Below are positions 30,556 through 40,363 of a DNA stretch of 64,000 nucleotides, in pieces. The position numbers were made by a program, and so were the translations under genes. The stretch is taken from assembly GCF_000378345.1 (NCBI RefSeq), contig NZ_KB899545.1, positions 434,001 to 498,000 on the forward strand. The letters are read 5' to 3'. Within the stretch, counting starts at the first letter, position 1; each line of letters begins with the position of its first letter. Origin of the DNA: Hirschia maritima DSM 19733 (lineage in GTDB: Bacteria > Pseudomonadota > Alphaproteobacteria > Caulobacterales > Hyphomonadaceae). The notes under the pieces were generated by a model. It made no database searches. It was not told where the DNA came from and saw only the letters and a program-made list of their open reading frames with translations.

Positions 30556-31299
30556 ATGACATCTCAAACACAATCTCCAAAGTACAAACGTGTACTCCTC
30601 AAGATTTCTGGTGAAGTTTTAGCGGGTAAGAGCGAACCGGGTGTAGATAAATTCGGTATAGATATGGATGCTTGTTTTCCTATCGCCAAGGAAATCAAAG
30701 AAGCTATCGATGCAGGCACTGAAGTATGTCTTGTAATTGGTGGCGGAAATATTTTTCGTGGTCTTAAAGGTGTTGGCCAAGGTATGGAACGCGCTCAGGC
30801 AGACTCAATGGGAATGCTCGCGACGGTGATGAATGCACTTGCGATGCAGGGTGCGCTTGAAGAAATTGGGATACCAGCACGCGTTCAAAGTGCTGTTGAA
30901 ATGCCTAAAATATGTGAACCATTTATCCGCCGTCGTGCAATTCGTCATATGGAAAAGGGACGAGTTGTAATTTTTGCTGCTGGTACAGGTAACCCTTATT
31001 TCACCACAGATACTGGGGCAGCCCTGCGTGCCGCTGAAATGGGGTGTGATGCTATGCTTAAAGGTACCCAGGTGGATGGTGTTTACACAGCGGATCCTAA
31101 AACAAACCCAGATGCAACACGCTATGATAACCTTGCTTATATGGATGTTTTGAATAAAGACCTTCGCGTTATGGATGCGACTGCTGTAAGCTTGATGAAA
31201 GAGAATCACATTCCGATAGTTGTGTTTTCAATTCACAACAAAGGATCACTTGCAGAGGTTCTAGCTGGTAACGGTGTTTGCACAGTCATCGAGAACTAG
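30556..31299 (+). CDS. pyrH: Uridylate kinase
   Basis: Phosphorylates UMP to UDP in pyrimidine nucleotide synthesis. The 247-residue amino-acid-kinase-fold protein has [15 protein letters not shown], the [13 protein letters not shown] phosphate loop, [19 protein letters not shown] and [15 protein letters not shown]. It is separate from rpsB-tsf by a strong terminator; TATAAA at 30527-30532 might be part of its promoter but no -35 is clear. frr follows after 33 bases. Confidence 0.97.
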   Translation: MTSQTQSPKYKRVLLKISGEVLAGKSEPGVDKFGIDMDACFPIAKEIKEAIDAGTEVCLVIGGGNIFRGLKGVGQGMERAQADSMGMLATVMNALAMQGALEEIGIPARVQSAVEMPKICEPFIRRRAIRHMEKGRVVIFAAGTGNPYFTTDTGAALRAAEMGCDAMLKGTQVDGVYTADPKTNPDATRYDNLAYMDVLNKDLRVMDATAVSLMKENHIPIVVFSIHNKGSLAEVLAGNGVCTVIEN

Positions 31300-31332
31300 T
31301 TACACCTACCTCTGGCCAAAAAGGAAAATATT

Positions 31333-31887
31333 ATGTCTGTAGATATGAAAGATTTGGAGCGCCGAATGGAAGGTGCCGTTACTTCGCTTAAATCAGAGTT
31401 TGCAGGACTTCGAACAGGCCGCGCTTCAGTGAACCTATTAGATACTGTAATTGTTGAAGCCTATGGTGCTCCAACACCATTGGCACAAGTCGCATCGATT
31501 TCAGTCCCAGAGCCTCGTATGTTGGCTGTGAATGTATGGGATGCGTCTGTTGTGAATGCTGCAGATAAAGCAATCCGAGATGCTGGACTTGGCTTAAACC
31601 CTGTTATGGATGGTCAAAACCTTCGGATTCCTATTCCCCCTTTGAATGAAGAACGCCGTGCAGAGCTCGCAAAGCTTGCTGGAAAATATGCAGAGTCTGC
31701 TCGCGTTGCCATTAGAAATGTTCGCCGCGATGGTATGGACGCCATTAAGAAAATGGAAAAAGACAGCGAAATCTCTAAGGATGAGCAAAAGTCAATGGAA
31801 GATGAAGTTCAAAAATTGACAGATAAAATTATCTCGTCCGTCGATGCTAGTGTAAAATCAAAAGAAGAAGAGATTATGCAGGTATAG
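31333..31887 (+). CDS. frr: Ribosome recycling factor
   Basis: Splits post-termination ribosomes together with EF-G. The 184-residue protein has the three-helix-bundle pattern with [19 protein letters not shown], the beta domain [20 protein letters not shown], and the conserved VRIAIRN-like stretch ([19 protein letters not shown]). AAAAAGGA is upstream. uppS begins 5 bases after the stop. Confidence 0.97.
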   Translation: MSVDMKDLERRMEGAVTSLKSEFAGLRTGRASVNLLDTVIVEAYGAPTPLAQVASISVPEPRMLAVNVWDASVVNAADKAIRDAGLGLNPVMDGQNLRIPIPPLNEERRAELAKLAGKYAESARVAIRNVRRDGMDAIKKMEKDSEISKDEQKSMEDEVQKLTDKIISSVDASVKSKEEEIMQV

Positions 31888-31891
31888 TCTG

Positions 31892-32671
31892 TTGTCTCTA
31901 ATCGCTTCCACAACTCCTATTGCTGATCATTCGAAGGTCGGTGATGAAGGGCATAGTCCCAAACACATTGCCATTATAATGGATGGCAATGGCCGGTGGG
32001 CGCAATCTCGGGGGCTTCCCCGTGTTGCCGGTCACAAAGAGGGTGTTGAGGCTGTTAGGAGGACCGTTGATGCGTGTAAGAAGCTTGATGTTGAGCATTT
32101 GACAATCTTCTCTTTTTCGACAGAAAATTGGAGGAGGCCACAAACTGAGATTGATGCTCTATTTGGCCTTCTAAAATTGTTTGTGAAAAAAGATCTTGCT
32201 CGCCTTCATAAAGAAGGGGTTCGGATTCGAATAATTGGTTCGCGTGAAGGTTTGCCTTCCGACGTGTTGAAATTAGTTTATGAATGCGAAGAAAAGACCA
32301 AGAACAACTCAGAATTTAATGTTAATATAGCTTTCAATTATGGAGCTCGAGCTGAGATTGTTGAAGCAACCAGGGCTATTGCTGAAGATGTTGCTAAGGG
32401 TTGCTTAAAGGCAGATTCTATTACAGAAGCGACCTTGCAAAGTAGAATGTGGACACAAGATTTACCGGACGTCGATTTATTGATCCGAACAAGCGGTGAA
32501 TTGAGAATAAGTAATTTCTTACTTTGGAGTATCGCGTACTCAGAGTTGTTGTTTTTGGATGTACTATGGCCAGATTTTGGTCGAGCTGACTTGGAGCAAG
32601 CTATAGATGACTTCAAAAACCGTAACAGACGATTTGGCGGAATCAACGAGTCAGCAAACCAAACAGCCTGA
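31892..32671 (+). CDS. uppS: Undecaprenyl diphosphate synthase
   Basis: Cis-prenyltransferase that makes the C55 carrier lipid precursor for peptidoglycan and LPS. The protein has PKHIAIIMDGNGRWAQSRGL with the catalytic Asp, FSFSTENWRRP, and the C-terminal LLIRTSGELRISNFLLW and DVLWPDF. The best start is TTG 31892 (259 residues), 5 bases after frr, with GCAGG upstream; no ATG lies in frame before the catalytic motif. Its last 65 bases overlap cdsA in another frame. The TTG start and overlap suggest translational coupling and low yield. Confidence 0.95.
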   Translation: MSLIASTTPIADHSKVGDEGHSPKHIAIIMDGNGRWAQSRGLPRVAGHKEGVEAVRRTVDACKKLDVEHLTIFSFSTENWRRPQTEIDALFGLLKLFVKKDLARLHKEGVRIRIIGSREGLPSDVLKLVYECEEKTKNNSEFNVNIAFNYGARAEIVEATRAIAEDVAKGCLKADSITEATLQSRMWTQDLPDVDLLIRTSGELRISNFLLWSIAYSELLFLDVLWPDFGRADLEQAIDDFKNRNRRFGGINESANQTA

Positions 32672-33524
32672 CAATTCTTCCTCTGAGACCGACAAAATCC
32701 GAAAACCAATCTTTGGAAATTTCTTCAAACGCGTCGTCGCAGCCATTTTGCTGGCACCGTTATGTATCTGGTCCGTTGTGCAGGGAGGCGTAGCATTCCT
32801 CATTGTAACTGGCATTTGTGCAATTATCGCTTCATTTGAATGGTCTTTCATGGTTTCCCGTGAGCAGGTTCAGTGGAAAAGACTTCTATTAAGCGCAATC
32901 ATGTCAATTAGCGCATTGACTGCCATCTATGCCGGGTCATCCGGAATTCAGATGGTACTAGCAATTTCGGTATTTGCTGCTGGTTTAATGTGGGTGCTGG
33001 GCCAAGGTTTCAAAATTCATCCCTTAAGTTTGGCATTTGGTGCAGTCTACACAAGTTTACCTTTTGGAGCTTTTGTATTTCTCCGAGAATCTTCAGAAAA
33101 CTCTCAACTCATGATGTTTGCAATTTTTGCTATAGTGTGGGGAACTGATACTGCTGGGTATCTTGCTGGTAAGGCGTATGGTGGCCCACTGCTTGCGCCT
33201 AAAAATAGTCCGAACAAAACATGGACCGGTGCTATAGGTGGGGTGATATATGCCGGTCTAGCGGGTGCAGCAGTGGCTAATTTAACTCAGTCTCCATTGT
33301 GGTTGTGGTTGGTTTGGTCAGTCTTCCTTTCAATCGCAGCACAACAAGGAGATCTATTAGAGTCCATGTTTAAACGAAAATTCGGCATAAAAGATATGTC
33401 GAACGTAATTCCCGGGCATGGGGGTTTATTAGATAGACTGGATGGACTGATGGCAGCGATTACAGTTGCAGCTTTCTTCAGTTTGTTTTTTCCGAGTTTA
33501 ATTCAAAAGCTCCTGGGAGAATAA
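32607..33524 (+). CDS. cdsA: Phosphatidate cytidylyltransferase
   Basis: Makes CDP-diacylglycerol for phospholipid synthesis in the inner membrane. The 305-residue protein has about seven hydrophobic helices and the C-terminal family signature SMFKRKFGIKDMSNVIPGHG followed by GLLDRLDG. The ATG at 32607 lies inside the end of uppS with GGAG at 32593-32596, giving a polar N-terminal extension of about 40 residues before the first helix. The dxr start follows its stop by one base. Confidence 0.95.
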   Translation: MTSKTVTDDLAESTSQQTKQPDNSSSETDKIRKPIFGNFFKRVVAAILLAPLCIWSVVQGGVAFLIVTGICAIIASFEWSFMVSREQVQWKRLLLSAIMSISALTAIYAGSSGIQMVLAISVFAAGLMWVLGQGFKIHPLSLAFGAVYTSLPFGAFVFLRESSENSQLMMFAIFAIVWGTDTAGYLAGKAYGGPLLAPKNSPNKTWTGAIGGVIYAGLAGAAVANLTQSPLWLWLVWSVFLSIAAQQGDLLESMFKRKFGIKDMSNVIPGHGGLLDRLDGLMAAITVAAFFSLFFPSLIQKLLGE

Positions 33525-33525
33525 C

Positions 33526-34707
33526 TTGGCTCAAACAAAAAGAGTTTCATTGCTTGGGGCTACGGGATCCATTGGCAATTCCACGTTGTCGCTGTTGAAG
33601 CAACGTTGTGATGAAATGCCTGATTTCAAAGTTGTTTCGTTAACGGCTCAAAAAAATGTAGAAGCCTTAGCTTTGGCTGCGATTGAAACAAAAGCGGAAT
33701 TTGTTGCGATTGCTGATGATGCTAAATATTCACGGTTGAAGGAATTACTGCATGGTTCAGATACAGAAGTAGGAGCAGGCGAAGCTGGGCTTAATGATGC
33801 AGCAGCTCGCGAATGCGATACTTTGGTTTCTGCTATCACCGGAGCAGCTGCTTTGAGACCGACTTTAGAGGGAGTTAAGCAGGGGGCCAATATTGCGTTG
33901 GCAAATAAAGAGAGCATTGTTTGTGCAGGAAAATTATTTTTAGAAGCAGCACGCAAGTTTAATTCCAAAATACTTCCAGTGGATTCTGAGCACAATGCTA
34001 TTTTCCAAGTATTAGACAATGAAAAACGTGTTGAAAAACTCATTTTAACCGCATCAGGCGGACCTTTTCGAACTACGTCATTGGAAGAAATGAAATTGGC
34101 CACGCCTGAACAAGCTGTGGCTCATCCAAACTGGTCAATGGGTGCTAAGATTTCCGTTGATAGTGCGTCGATGATGAATAAATCATTGGAATTAATTGAA
34201 GCTCATTATCTATTTGAAATGCCACAAGAGAAGATAGATGTTCTTATTCACCCACAATCGATTATTCATAGCTTAGTTTCATATGATGACGGCTCCGTCT
34301 TGGCGCAGTTAGGCATGCCTGATATGTGTACGCCTATATCTTACGCGTTATCATGGCCAACAAGAATGCCAGTTCCCGGTGTGGAAAGACTGGATTTAGG
34401 AAAAATAGGCAATCTTTCCTTTGAGAGACCTGACCTTAAAAAGTTCAAAGCACTGGAAATCGCCAGACAAGCATTGGAAATGGGAAGTTGGGGGCCCAAT
34501 GTATTTAATGCAGTAAATGAAATAGCAGTTGAAGCATTTTTGAAAAAGAGGATTGGCTTTATTGATATTACGAGTACAACAGAGAAAGTACTCAATAGAT
34601 TTGCTTCAAACGAGTTTGGAATAATGACTGATCCCGTTAACTTTGACGACGTGTTTGAATTAGACAAGCAAGCAAGAAGGATCGCTGAAGAACAGATTCA
34701 GGCATAA
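33526..34707 (+). CDS. dxr: 1-deoxy-D-xylulose 5-phosphate reductoisomerase
   Basis: Second step of the non-mevalonate (MEP) isoprenoid pathway, supplying precursors for UppS next door. The 393-residue protein starts at TTG 33526, one base after cdsA, with GGGAGA upstream; the NADPH motif LLGATGSIGNSTL begins only nine residues later, so a later start is impossible. Metal-site and substrate motifs ANKESIVCAG, PVDSEHNAIFQ and NWSMGAKISVDSASMMNK are all present. Confidence 0.96.
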   Translation: MAQTKRVSLLGATGSIGNSTLSLLKQRCDEMPDFKVVSLTAQKNVEALALAAIETKAEFVAIADDAKYSRLKELLHGSDTEVGAGEAGLNDAAARECDTLVSAITGAAALRPTLEGVKQGANIALANKESIVCAGKLFLEAARKFNSKILPVDSEHNAIFQVLDNEKRVEKLILTASGGPFRTTSLEEMKLATPEQAVAHPNWSMGAKISVDSASMMNKSLELIEAHYLFEMPQEKIDVLIHPQSIIHSLVSYDDGSVLAQLGMPDMCTPISYALSWPTRMPVPGVERLDLGKIGNLSFERPDLKKFKALEIARQALEMGSWGPNVFNAVNEIAVEAFLKKRIGFIDITSTTEKVLNRFASNEFGIMTDPVNFDDVFELDKQARRIAEEQIQA

Positions 34708-34758
34708 GCCCTGCATGTTCTCAGCACAAAAGTAGATTTCTAAGGATCAGCATTCGGT

Positions 34759-35955
34759 ATGGATCTCATTTTAGGCCAACTTGCACAAATATTTTCTATA
34801 GTATCATCTGTGGTTCCATTCATAGTAATGATCGGTGTTGTAGTCACAATACATGAGCTAGGACACTATTGGGCTGGTAGGTCGTTTGGTGCGGCTGTCG
34901 AATCATTTGCGTTTGGTTTTGGTAAGTCGATCTTTGAAAAATCTGATAAAAATGGGACGAGGTGGCGAGTAAATTGGTTGCCATTAGGCGGTTTCGTAAA
35001 ATTTGTTGGTGAAGCAGCCGAGCTCGATAAGTCCAATTCAGGCTCAGTTCTACCTATTGGTCGGCCATACAAAGAATTGGCGGCATGGCAGCGTGTTATA
35101 GTCTCCTTAGCTGGGCCTATCGCAAATTTCATATTGGCAATTGTTTTGTACGCATTTATTTTCGCGCAGGGGAAACCTGTATACGGCGATGTAACCGTTC
35201 TAGAAGTTCTAGAAGGCGGTGCGGCTTATGAAGCTGGCTTGCTTGTGGATGATGTCATTGTGGCGGTTGATGGTAAAACCATATCCAGTTCCAACGAGCT
35301 GATCGAGGCTGTTGCCTACAGCGCAGATGAGCCAGTAGAACTTCTCATAAGACGAGATGTTGAACAGTTAGATATAACGGTTGTTCCAAAGCGAGAGATT
35401 TTTGTTAATGAACGCCTTGGAATAGAAGATGAAATAGGACGAATTGGGATTCATATGAGTGCTCAACTTTTGTCTATAGATAAAGTTTCTGTTTCTGAAG
35501 CGATCTCGCTGGGAGCTGATCAAACAGCAAATGTGATCAGAAAAACCATAAAAGTGCTAAAGCGCCTTATTTTCGGCAAAGATAGCTTTGAGAAGATGAG
35601 AGGTCCATTGGGAATGGGCGATATTGCTGACCGTGTTGTGGACAGCAATATGAAGCGAACAGATATTAGTCTAAAGGATAGATTAGATAACACATTTTGG
35701 CAGATGCTTGAATTGATAGCGATGTTTTCGGTGAGTATAGGCTTTTTCAACTTACTGCCGATTCCAATGCTTGATGGCTATTCAGCATTGTTAGGAATGT
35801 ACGAAACAATAGTGGGATCAGAAGTTTCTCTGAGATTTCAGGAATATCTTCTGCGCGGGGGGCTTGCAGTGGTTGGAGTTTTCTTTATCGCTGTAACTTG
35901 GAATGATTTAAAGCGGCTTGGGCTGCTTGATGTTTTTGGCGGTATGTTGTCATAA
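34759..35955 (+). CDS. rseP: Site-2 intramembrane metalloprotease RseP
   Basis: Zinc protease that cleaves substrates inside the inner membrane, such as anti-sigma factors and remnant signal peptides. The 398-residue protein has HELGH with His32, Glu33 and His36 in the first helix, GFGKSIFEK, LPLGGFVKFVGE, one clear PDZ domain (about residues 150-215) and the second metal motif FNLLPIPMLDG near the C-terminus. Many alphaproteobacterial RseP proteins likewise have one PDZ rather than two. It lies between dxr and bamA, the conserved order. Confidence 0.95.
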   Translation: MDLILGQLAQIFSIVSSVVPFIVMIGVVVTIHELGHYWAGRSFGAAVESFAFGFGKSIFEKSDKNGTRWRVNWLPLGGFVKFVGEAAELDKSNSGSVLPIGRPYKELAAWQRVIVSLAGPIANFILAIVLYAFIFAQGKPVYGDVTVLEVLEGGAAYEAGLLVDDVIVAVDGKTISSSNELIEAVAYSADEPVELLIRRDVEQLDITVVPKREIFVNERLGIEDEIGRIGIHMSAQLLSIDKVSVSEAISLGADQTANVIRKTIKVLKRLIFGKDSFEKMRGPLGMGDIADRVVDSNMKRTDISLKDRLDNTFWQMLELIAMFSVSIGFFNLLPIPMLDGYSALLGMYETIVGSEVSLRFQEYLLRGGLAVVGVFFIAVTWNDLKRLGLLDVFGGMLS

Positions 35956-36006
35956 GTCTTTTGTCCGACGTGGCATAGCGCTTTGAAACGTGTAGAGGAT
36001 ATGAGT

Positions 36007-38694
36007 ATGCGATCTTTGTTTGCAGGTGCACTTGCATTAACTACCTCAGCTGCGGCTTACTTCGCTGTTGCTGAAATGAGTGGCTCGTATGTCTCTCGTG
36101 CTCAAACAGCAAACCAAGACGCAATTTCACGAATCCTTGTTGAAGGTAACCAAAGAATCGAGACACGCACTGTTTTGTCTTATCTGTTGGTAGAGCCGGG
36201 AGATTCATTTGATTCTGAACGTTTGGATTTGTCTCTAAAAACTCTCTTCGCAACACAACTGTTTGCAGATGTTTTATTTGAAAAAAATGGTTCTGAGCTG
36301 ATCGTACGCGTAAGTGAAAACCCCATCATCAACCAAGTGATTTTTGAGGGTAACAGCTCTATTCGTGATGATAAACTCGAGGAAGAAACTGAAGCGGCAC
36401 CCCGTGAAGTATTTACTCAGGCTCGGGTTCAACAAGACGTTCAGAAAATTCTGGAAGCCTACCGTCGCGCTGGTAGGTTTGCGGCATCAGTAAACCCAAC
36501 TTACAAGCCATTGGCTCAAAATCGGGTGGATCTAATTTTTGAGATCACTGAGGGACCTAAAACCGGTGTGAAGTCGATTAACTTTATCGGTAATGAAGTT
36601 TTCAAGGACAGCAAACTACGTTCTGAACTAGTGACACGCCAATCACGTTGGTGGCGGGTGTTTGAATCAAATGATAACTTCGACCCAGACAGAATGGAAT
36701 ATGATCGTGAACTGCTGCGACAATTCTATACGAATCAGGGATTTGCAGATTTTCGGGTAACTTCTTCAGTTGCTGAACTGACGCCTGATCAAAAAGATTT
36801 CTACATGACCTTCACTATTGATGAGGGACCACTGTATGAGTTTGGCGAAATCGATGTTGAAACGACATTAGAGAAGCTTTCGACCCAGAGATTAAAGGCG
36901 ATTGTACCCACTCGTACAGGCCGCCTCTATGAGGCTGATTTGATTGAGAATGCTGTAGAGGCTATTACATTCGCTGCTGGTAGTGCTGGGTATGCATCTG
37001 TAGACGTCAAGCCACAAATCGATCGAGATCCCGAAACACAAAAGGTCAATGTTACTTTTGTTGTCGATGAAGGGCCTCGAGTTTATGTCGAACGCTTAGA
37101 TATTATTGGAAATACTCAAACTCTTGATCACGTTGTGCGACGCGAATTGTTACTTGCGGAAGGGGATGCTTTTAATAGAATCCTTCTTGATCAGTCAAGA
37201 AATCGTATTCGCGGATTAGGGTTCTTTAAAGACGTTGAAATCACAGAAGAGCCGGGTTCTGCTCCTGATAAGACAATTGTAAAAGTGGCTGTTGAAGAAC
37301 AACCAACGGGTGAGCTTGCGTTTTCTGTAGGTTATTCATCTGCCGACGCGTTCTTAGTGTCAATTTCCGCAACTCAAAGAAACTTCAGAGGTCGCGGACA
37401 ATCCGTAACGGCCAATATTCAGTCTTCTCAATTCCAAGAAAATTACGAATTTAGATTTACTGAGCCTCGTTTTCAGGGCCGGAACATGGCAGCAGGTGTC
37501 GACTTGTTTGCGAACAAGACAGACTATCTAAGAATTGCCAACTATTCGAATAGTGTTATTGGAGCAGGGCTGCGTGTGGGCTTCCCGTTGGGAAACCGAA
37601 CACAACTCGGTCTTAGATATAATCTCCGTCAGGATGACCTAGTGTTGGCGCAACGAAATGCTGATGGCACAAGGTCTGAAATCGAGAGTAGAGCCCAATG
37701 TTTGCTTACAAATACTATTGGGCTATGTGATCAATTAGGAGAGAAAATTACATCTTCACTAGGTTATTCTTTGGTTCGAGACCACAGAAATGACCCAATA
37801 AACCCAACCGGTGGTTATAGAATTAGCTGGAACCAGGACATAGCTGGTTTGGGTGGAGACGTTAATTATTTCAAACAAGAATTAAATGCGACAACGTACA
37901 AAGGCATAGCCCCAGGATTTACACTGACCGCTGGTGTAAAAGCCGGATATATTGAGGGTTGGAATGACGACAATATTCGCGTCAACAACCGTTTTTACAA
38001 AGGTGGAAACTCATTTAGAGGATTTGACACAGCGGGTTTAGGTCCCCGCCAATCGAGGGTTATTACCGAGCTGGATGTTCAAAACTTCGCAGCCGCACCT
38101 ACGGATGCGGCATTTAGCCAAATCTTTTTCCGCGAAGATCAAAATGGGAATGCAACAATTCCCACCTTGGTTACAAACGACGTGAACGGAAATGCTTTAA
38201 CTAGGCTCGCGGTGCTGAATGATGCTGGACAATTGGTTGCTGCGGAAGCTGGTGCAACAACTTCGGCTTACGGACGTGTGTCTGTAAATGACGACGGATC
38301 TTTATCAACTGCTCAACTTCAGGCAAAAGGGAATGCTCTCGGCGGGAAGGCATTTGCGATTGGTAGCGTAGAACTAACTCTCCCAATTCCTTTCGTTCCC
38401 GAAGAAATGGGAATAGGGGCTGCGCTGTTTACAGACTTTGGTAGTGTTGGTTATCTAGACGACCAAGATCTGGATACATCTACAACAGATTTTGTTCAAA
38501 CATTCGGCCCAACCGGCTTTGTAAGAAGCCAAGCCTCTATCGATGATCAATTCAGCCTGCGTGCAAGTGCAGGGGTAAGTGTCTTCTGGGACTCTCCATT
38601 TGGTCCTATTAGATTTGATTTCTCACAAATTCTTGCAAGTGAAGATTATGACCGGACGGAAAACTTCCGGTTTAGTACTCGGACCCAATTCTAG
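36007..38694 (+). CDS. bamA: Outer membrane protein assembly factor BamA
   Basis: Central subunit of the BAM complex that inserts beta-barrel proteins into the outer membrane. The chosen ATG 36007 has AGAGG eight bases upstream; an ATG at 36001 and a TTG at 35983 are alternatives. The 895-residue product has an N-terminal hydrophobic signal (about residues 1-25), five POTRA domains (about residues 40-430) and a C-terminal 16-strand barrel ending in FSTRTQF with the terminal Phe. The lid motif FRGF is at 38014-38025. After it the barrel carries an insert of about 85-95 residues rich in Asn, Asp, Ala and Thr (about 38056-38337) not expected in the family. Confidence 0.95.
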   Translation: MRSLFAGALALTTSAAAYFAVAEMSGSYVSRAQTANQDAISRILVEGNQRIETRTVLSYLLVEPGDSFDSERLDLSLKTLFATQLFADVLFEKNGSELIVRVSENPIINQVIFEGNSSIRDDKLEEETEAAPREVFTQARVQQDVQKILEAYRRAGRFAASVNPTYKPLAQNRVDLIFEITEGPKTGVKSINFIGNEVFKDSKLRSELVTRQSRWWRVFESNDNFDPDRMEYDRELLRQFYTNQGFADFRVTSSVAELTPDQKDFYMTFTIDEGPLYEFGEIDVETTLEKLSTQRLKAIVPTRTGRLYEADLIENAVEAITFAAGSAGYASVDVKPQIDRDPETQKVNVTFVVDEGPRVYVERLDIIGNTQTLDHVVRRELLLAEGDAFNRILLDQSRNRIRGLGFFKDVEITEEPGSAPDKTIVKVAVEEQPTGELAFSVGYSSADAFLVSISATQRNFRGRGQSVTANIQSSQFQENYEFRFTEPRFQGRNMAAGVDLFANKTDYLRIANYSNSVIGAGLRVGFPLGNRTQLGLRYNLRQDDLVLAQRNADGTRSEIESRAQCLLTNTIGLCDQLGEKITSSLGYSLVRDHRNDPINPTGGYRISWNQDIAGLGGDVNYFKQELNATTYKGIAPGFTLTAGVKAGYIEGWNDDNIRVNNRFYKGGNSFRGFDTAGLGPRQSRVITELDVQNFAAAPTDAAFSQIFFREDQNGNATIPTLVTNDVNGNALTRLAVLNDAGQLVAAEAGATTSAYGRVSVNDDGSLSTAQLQAKGNALGGKAFAIGSVELTLPIPFVPEEMGIGAALFTDFGSVGYLDDQDLDTSTTDFVQTFGPTGFVRSQASIDDQFSLRASAGVSVFWDSPFGPIRFDFSQILASEDYDRTENFRFSTRTQF

Positions 38695-38706
38695 GAAATT
38701 CAGAAC

Positions 38707-39288
38707 ATGTCCATTAAAAAATTATTCGTAGCGTTTTCAGCGTTGTTCTTGGTTTCTCCAGCATTCTTGCAGGCAGCAGCTCAGACAAATGTGATGGTAA
38801 TCGATCAAGCAAAGATCATGACTCAATCAAAAGCTGGAAAAGATATTTCTAAAAAGCTGCAAAACATAGCTGAACAGATGAACAAGGAATTGAAACCTAC
38901 TGCGGACTCATTGCAGGCAGAAGGAAAGTCACTTCAAACAACACTTGCACCTCTAAACCAAAACGCAATTGCTCAAGACAAAGCTTTGGTAACGCGCATT
39001 CAAAACTTTGAAAAACGTCGTGTAGAACTGCAGAAAACACAGCAAAAACGAGCTGCAGAACTTGAACTTACGAAAAGAGACGCTTGGAACAAATTTTTCC
39101 AGGCCTTGGAGCCTGCACTTAAAGATGCAATTGCTGAATCAAATGCTGATATCGTGATCGACCGCTCATCTACTATTCACACTGGTGAAGGTGTCGAAAA
39201 AACTGATTTGATCATCTCAAAGTTAGATGCTTCTACGCCAACTATCGCAGTCACGAAGCAATCTCTTCCTGCACCTACGAAACAGTAA
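38707..39288 (+). CDS. skp: Periplasmic OmpH/Skp-family chaperone
   Basis: Holds unfolded outer-membrane proteins on the way to BamA. The 193-residue protein has a signal peptide (about residues 1-25, ending LQAAAQT), the short strand VMVIDQAKIM, a long coiled-coil pair rich in Lys, Gln and Glu (about residues 40-140) and the strand NADIVIDRSSTIH, then a flexible Thr/Pro/Lys tail of about 20 residues. It lies directly after bamA (12-base gap). Confidence 0.92.
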   Translation: MSIKKLFVAFSALFLVSPAFLQAAAQTNVMVIDQAKIMTQSKAGKDISKKLQNIAEQMNKELKPTADSLQAEGKSLQTTLAPLNQNAIAQDKALVTRIQNFEKRRVELQKTQQKRAAELELTKRDAWNKFFQALEPALKDAIAESNADIVIDRSSTIHTGEGVEKTDLIISKLDASTPTIAVTKQSLPAPTKQ

Positions 39289-39306
39289 ATACACTGGACG
39301 GCTAAA

Positions 39307-40311
39307 GTGTTAGATGAACGTTTCTATGAAATCCTAGCTACGCCAAGTCTGAATGATTTGGCGTTAGCTGGAGGAGCAACAATAGCTCAAGAAGCAGAAA
39401 ATGCGGTTTCATTAAATTCGTTCGCAAATGCTCAATCTGGTGATCTTACTTTTTTAGAAAGTGGCAAAGGTATAGACCTTAATGAATGCAGTGCATCGGT
39501 GTGCATTGCACCTGAGGAATTGGCAAATTCCTTTCCAAGCTCTACCTCAGTGCTGGTTTCAAAAACGCCTCGGTGGAGTTTTAGCAAGGCTGCTTTACTG
39601 TTAGCTGTTCCGCGCAGTTTTTCATCGAGTTCGGCAGTAGTATCTGATTCAGCAAAAATCTCACAAAGTGCACTGATTGCGCCAAATGTTACAATTGGCG
39701 ATGATGTAAGTATTGGTGATAATACGAAGATTGCACCTGGGACTGTTATTTGGCCAGGTGTGAAAATTGGGAAAAATTGTTTTATAGGGTCTAATTGTAC
39801 CATTAGATCTGCCCTCATTGGCGATAACGTCACGATCTATTCTGGCGCAACTATAGGTGAGGCAGGGTTTGGTCTTTCAATAGGCCCAGACGGTGCAATG
39901 GACACGCCTCATTATGGGCGCGTTATACTTCAAGATTATGTTTCGATAGGTGCAAACACTTGTGTTGATCGAGGTGTTTTCTCAGACACGTCGATACTTG
40001 AACGGTCTAAAATTGATAATCTGTGTCACATTTCTCACAATGTTGAGATAGGTGCTCATTCGGTTATCGCTGCTCATAGTGGTGTAGCAGGTTCTACACG
40101 TATCGGGTCTGGTACACAAATTGGTGGTGCAAGTAGTATTGCCGATCATTTGGTTATCGGGAAGAAGGTAAAAATCGGTGGAAATTCAGGCCTTATGTCG
40201 AACATTCCAGACGGTGAAACATGGGCAGGATATCCGGCTAAACCAATAAAAAAATGGCTTAGAGAAAGTGTCTGGCTCTCTAACCAAATTAAGAATAAAA
40301 ACACCAAATAA
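39307..40311 (+). CDS. lpxD: UDP-3-O-acylglucosamine N-acyltransferase
   Basis: Third step of lipid A synthesis. The 334-residue protein has an N-terminal uridine-binding domain (about residues 1-105) and a left-handed beta-helix of hexapeptide repeats (about 110-300) with the catalytic His in NLCHISHNVEIGAHSVIAAH. The start is GTG 39307 and no strong ribosome-binding site is seen. In most relatives fabZ comes next; here a 52-base gap leads directly to lpxA. Confidence 0.95.
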   Translation: MLDERFYEILATPSLNDLALAGGATIAQEAENAVSLNSFANAQSGDLTFLESGKGIDLNECSASVCIAPEELANSFPSSTSVLVSKTPRWSFSKAALLLAVPRSFSSSSAVVSDSAKISQSALIAPNVTIGDDVSIGDNTKIAPGTVIWPGVKIGKNCFIGSNCTIRSALIGDNVTIYSGATIGEAGFGLSIGPDGAMDTPHYGRVILQDYVSIGANTCVDRGVFSDTSILERSKIDNLCHISHNVEIGAHSVIAAHSGVAGSTRIGSGTQIGGASSIADHLVIGKKVKIGGNSGLMSNIPDGETWAGYPAKPIKKWLRESVWLSNQIKNKNTK

Positions 40312-40363
40312 ATATTCGTACACTTTCGTGGAACGAAGACCGTTTTCATAAGGATACCCGGAT

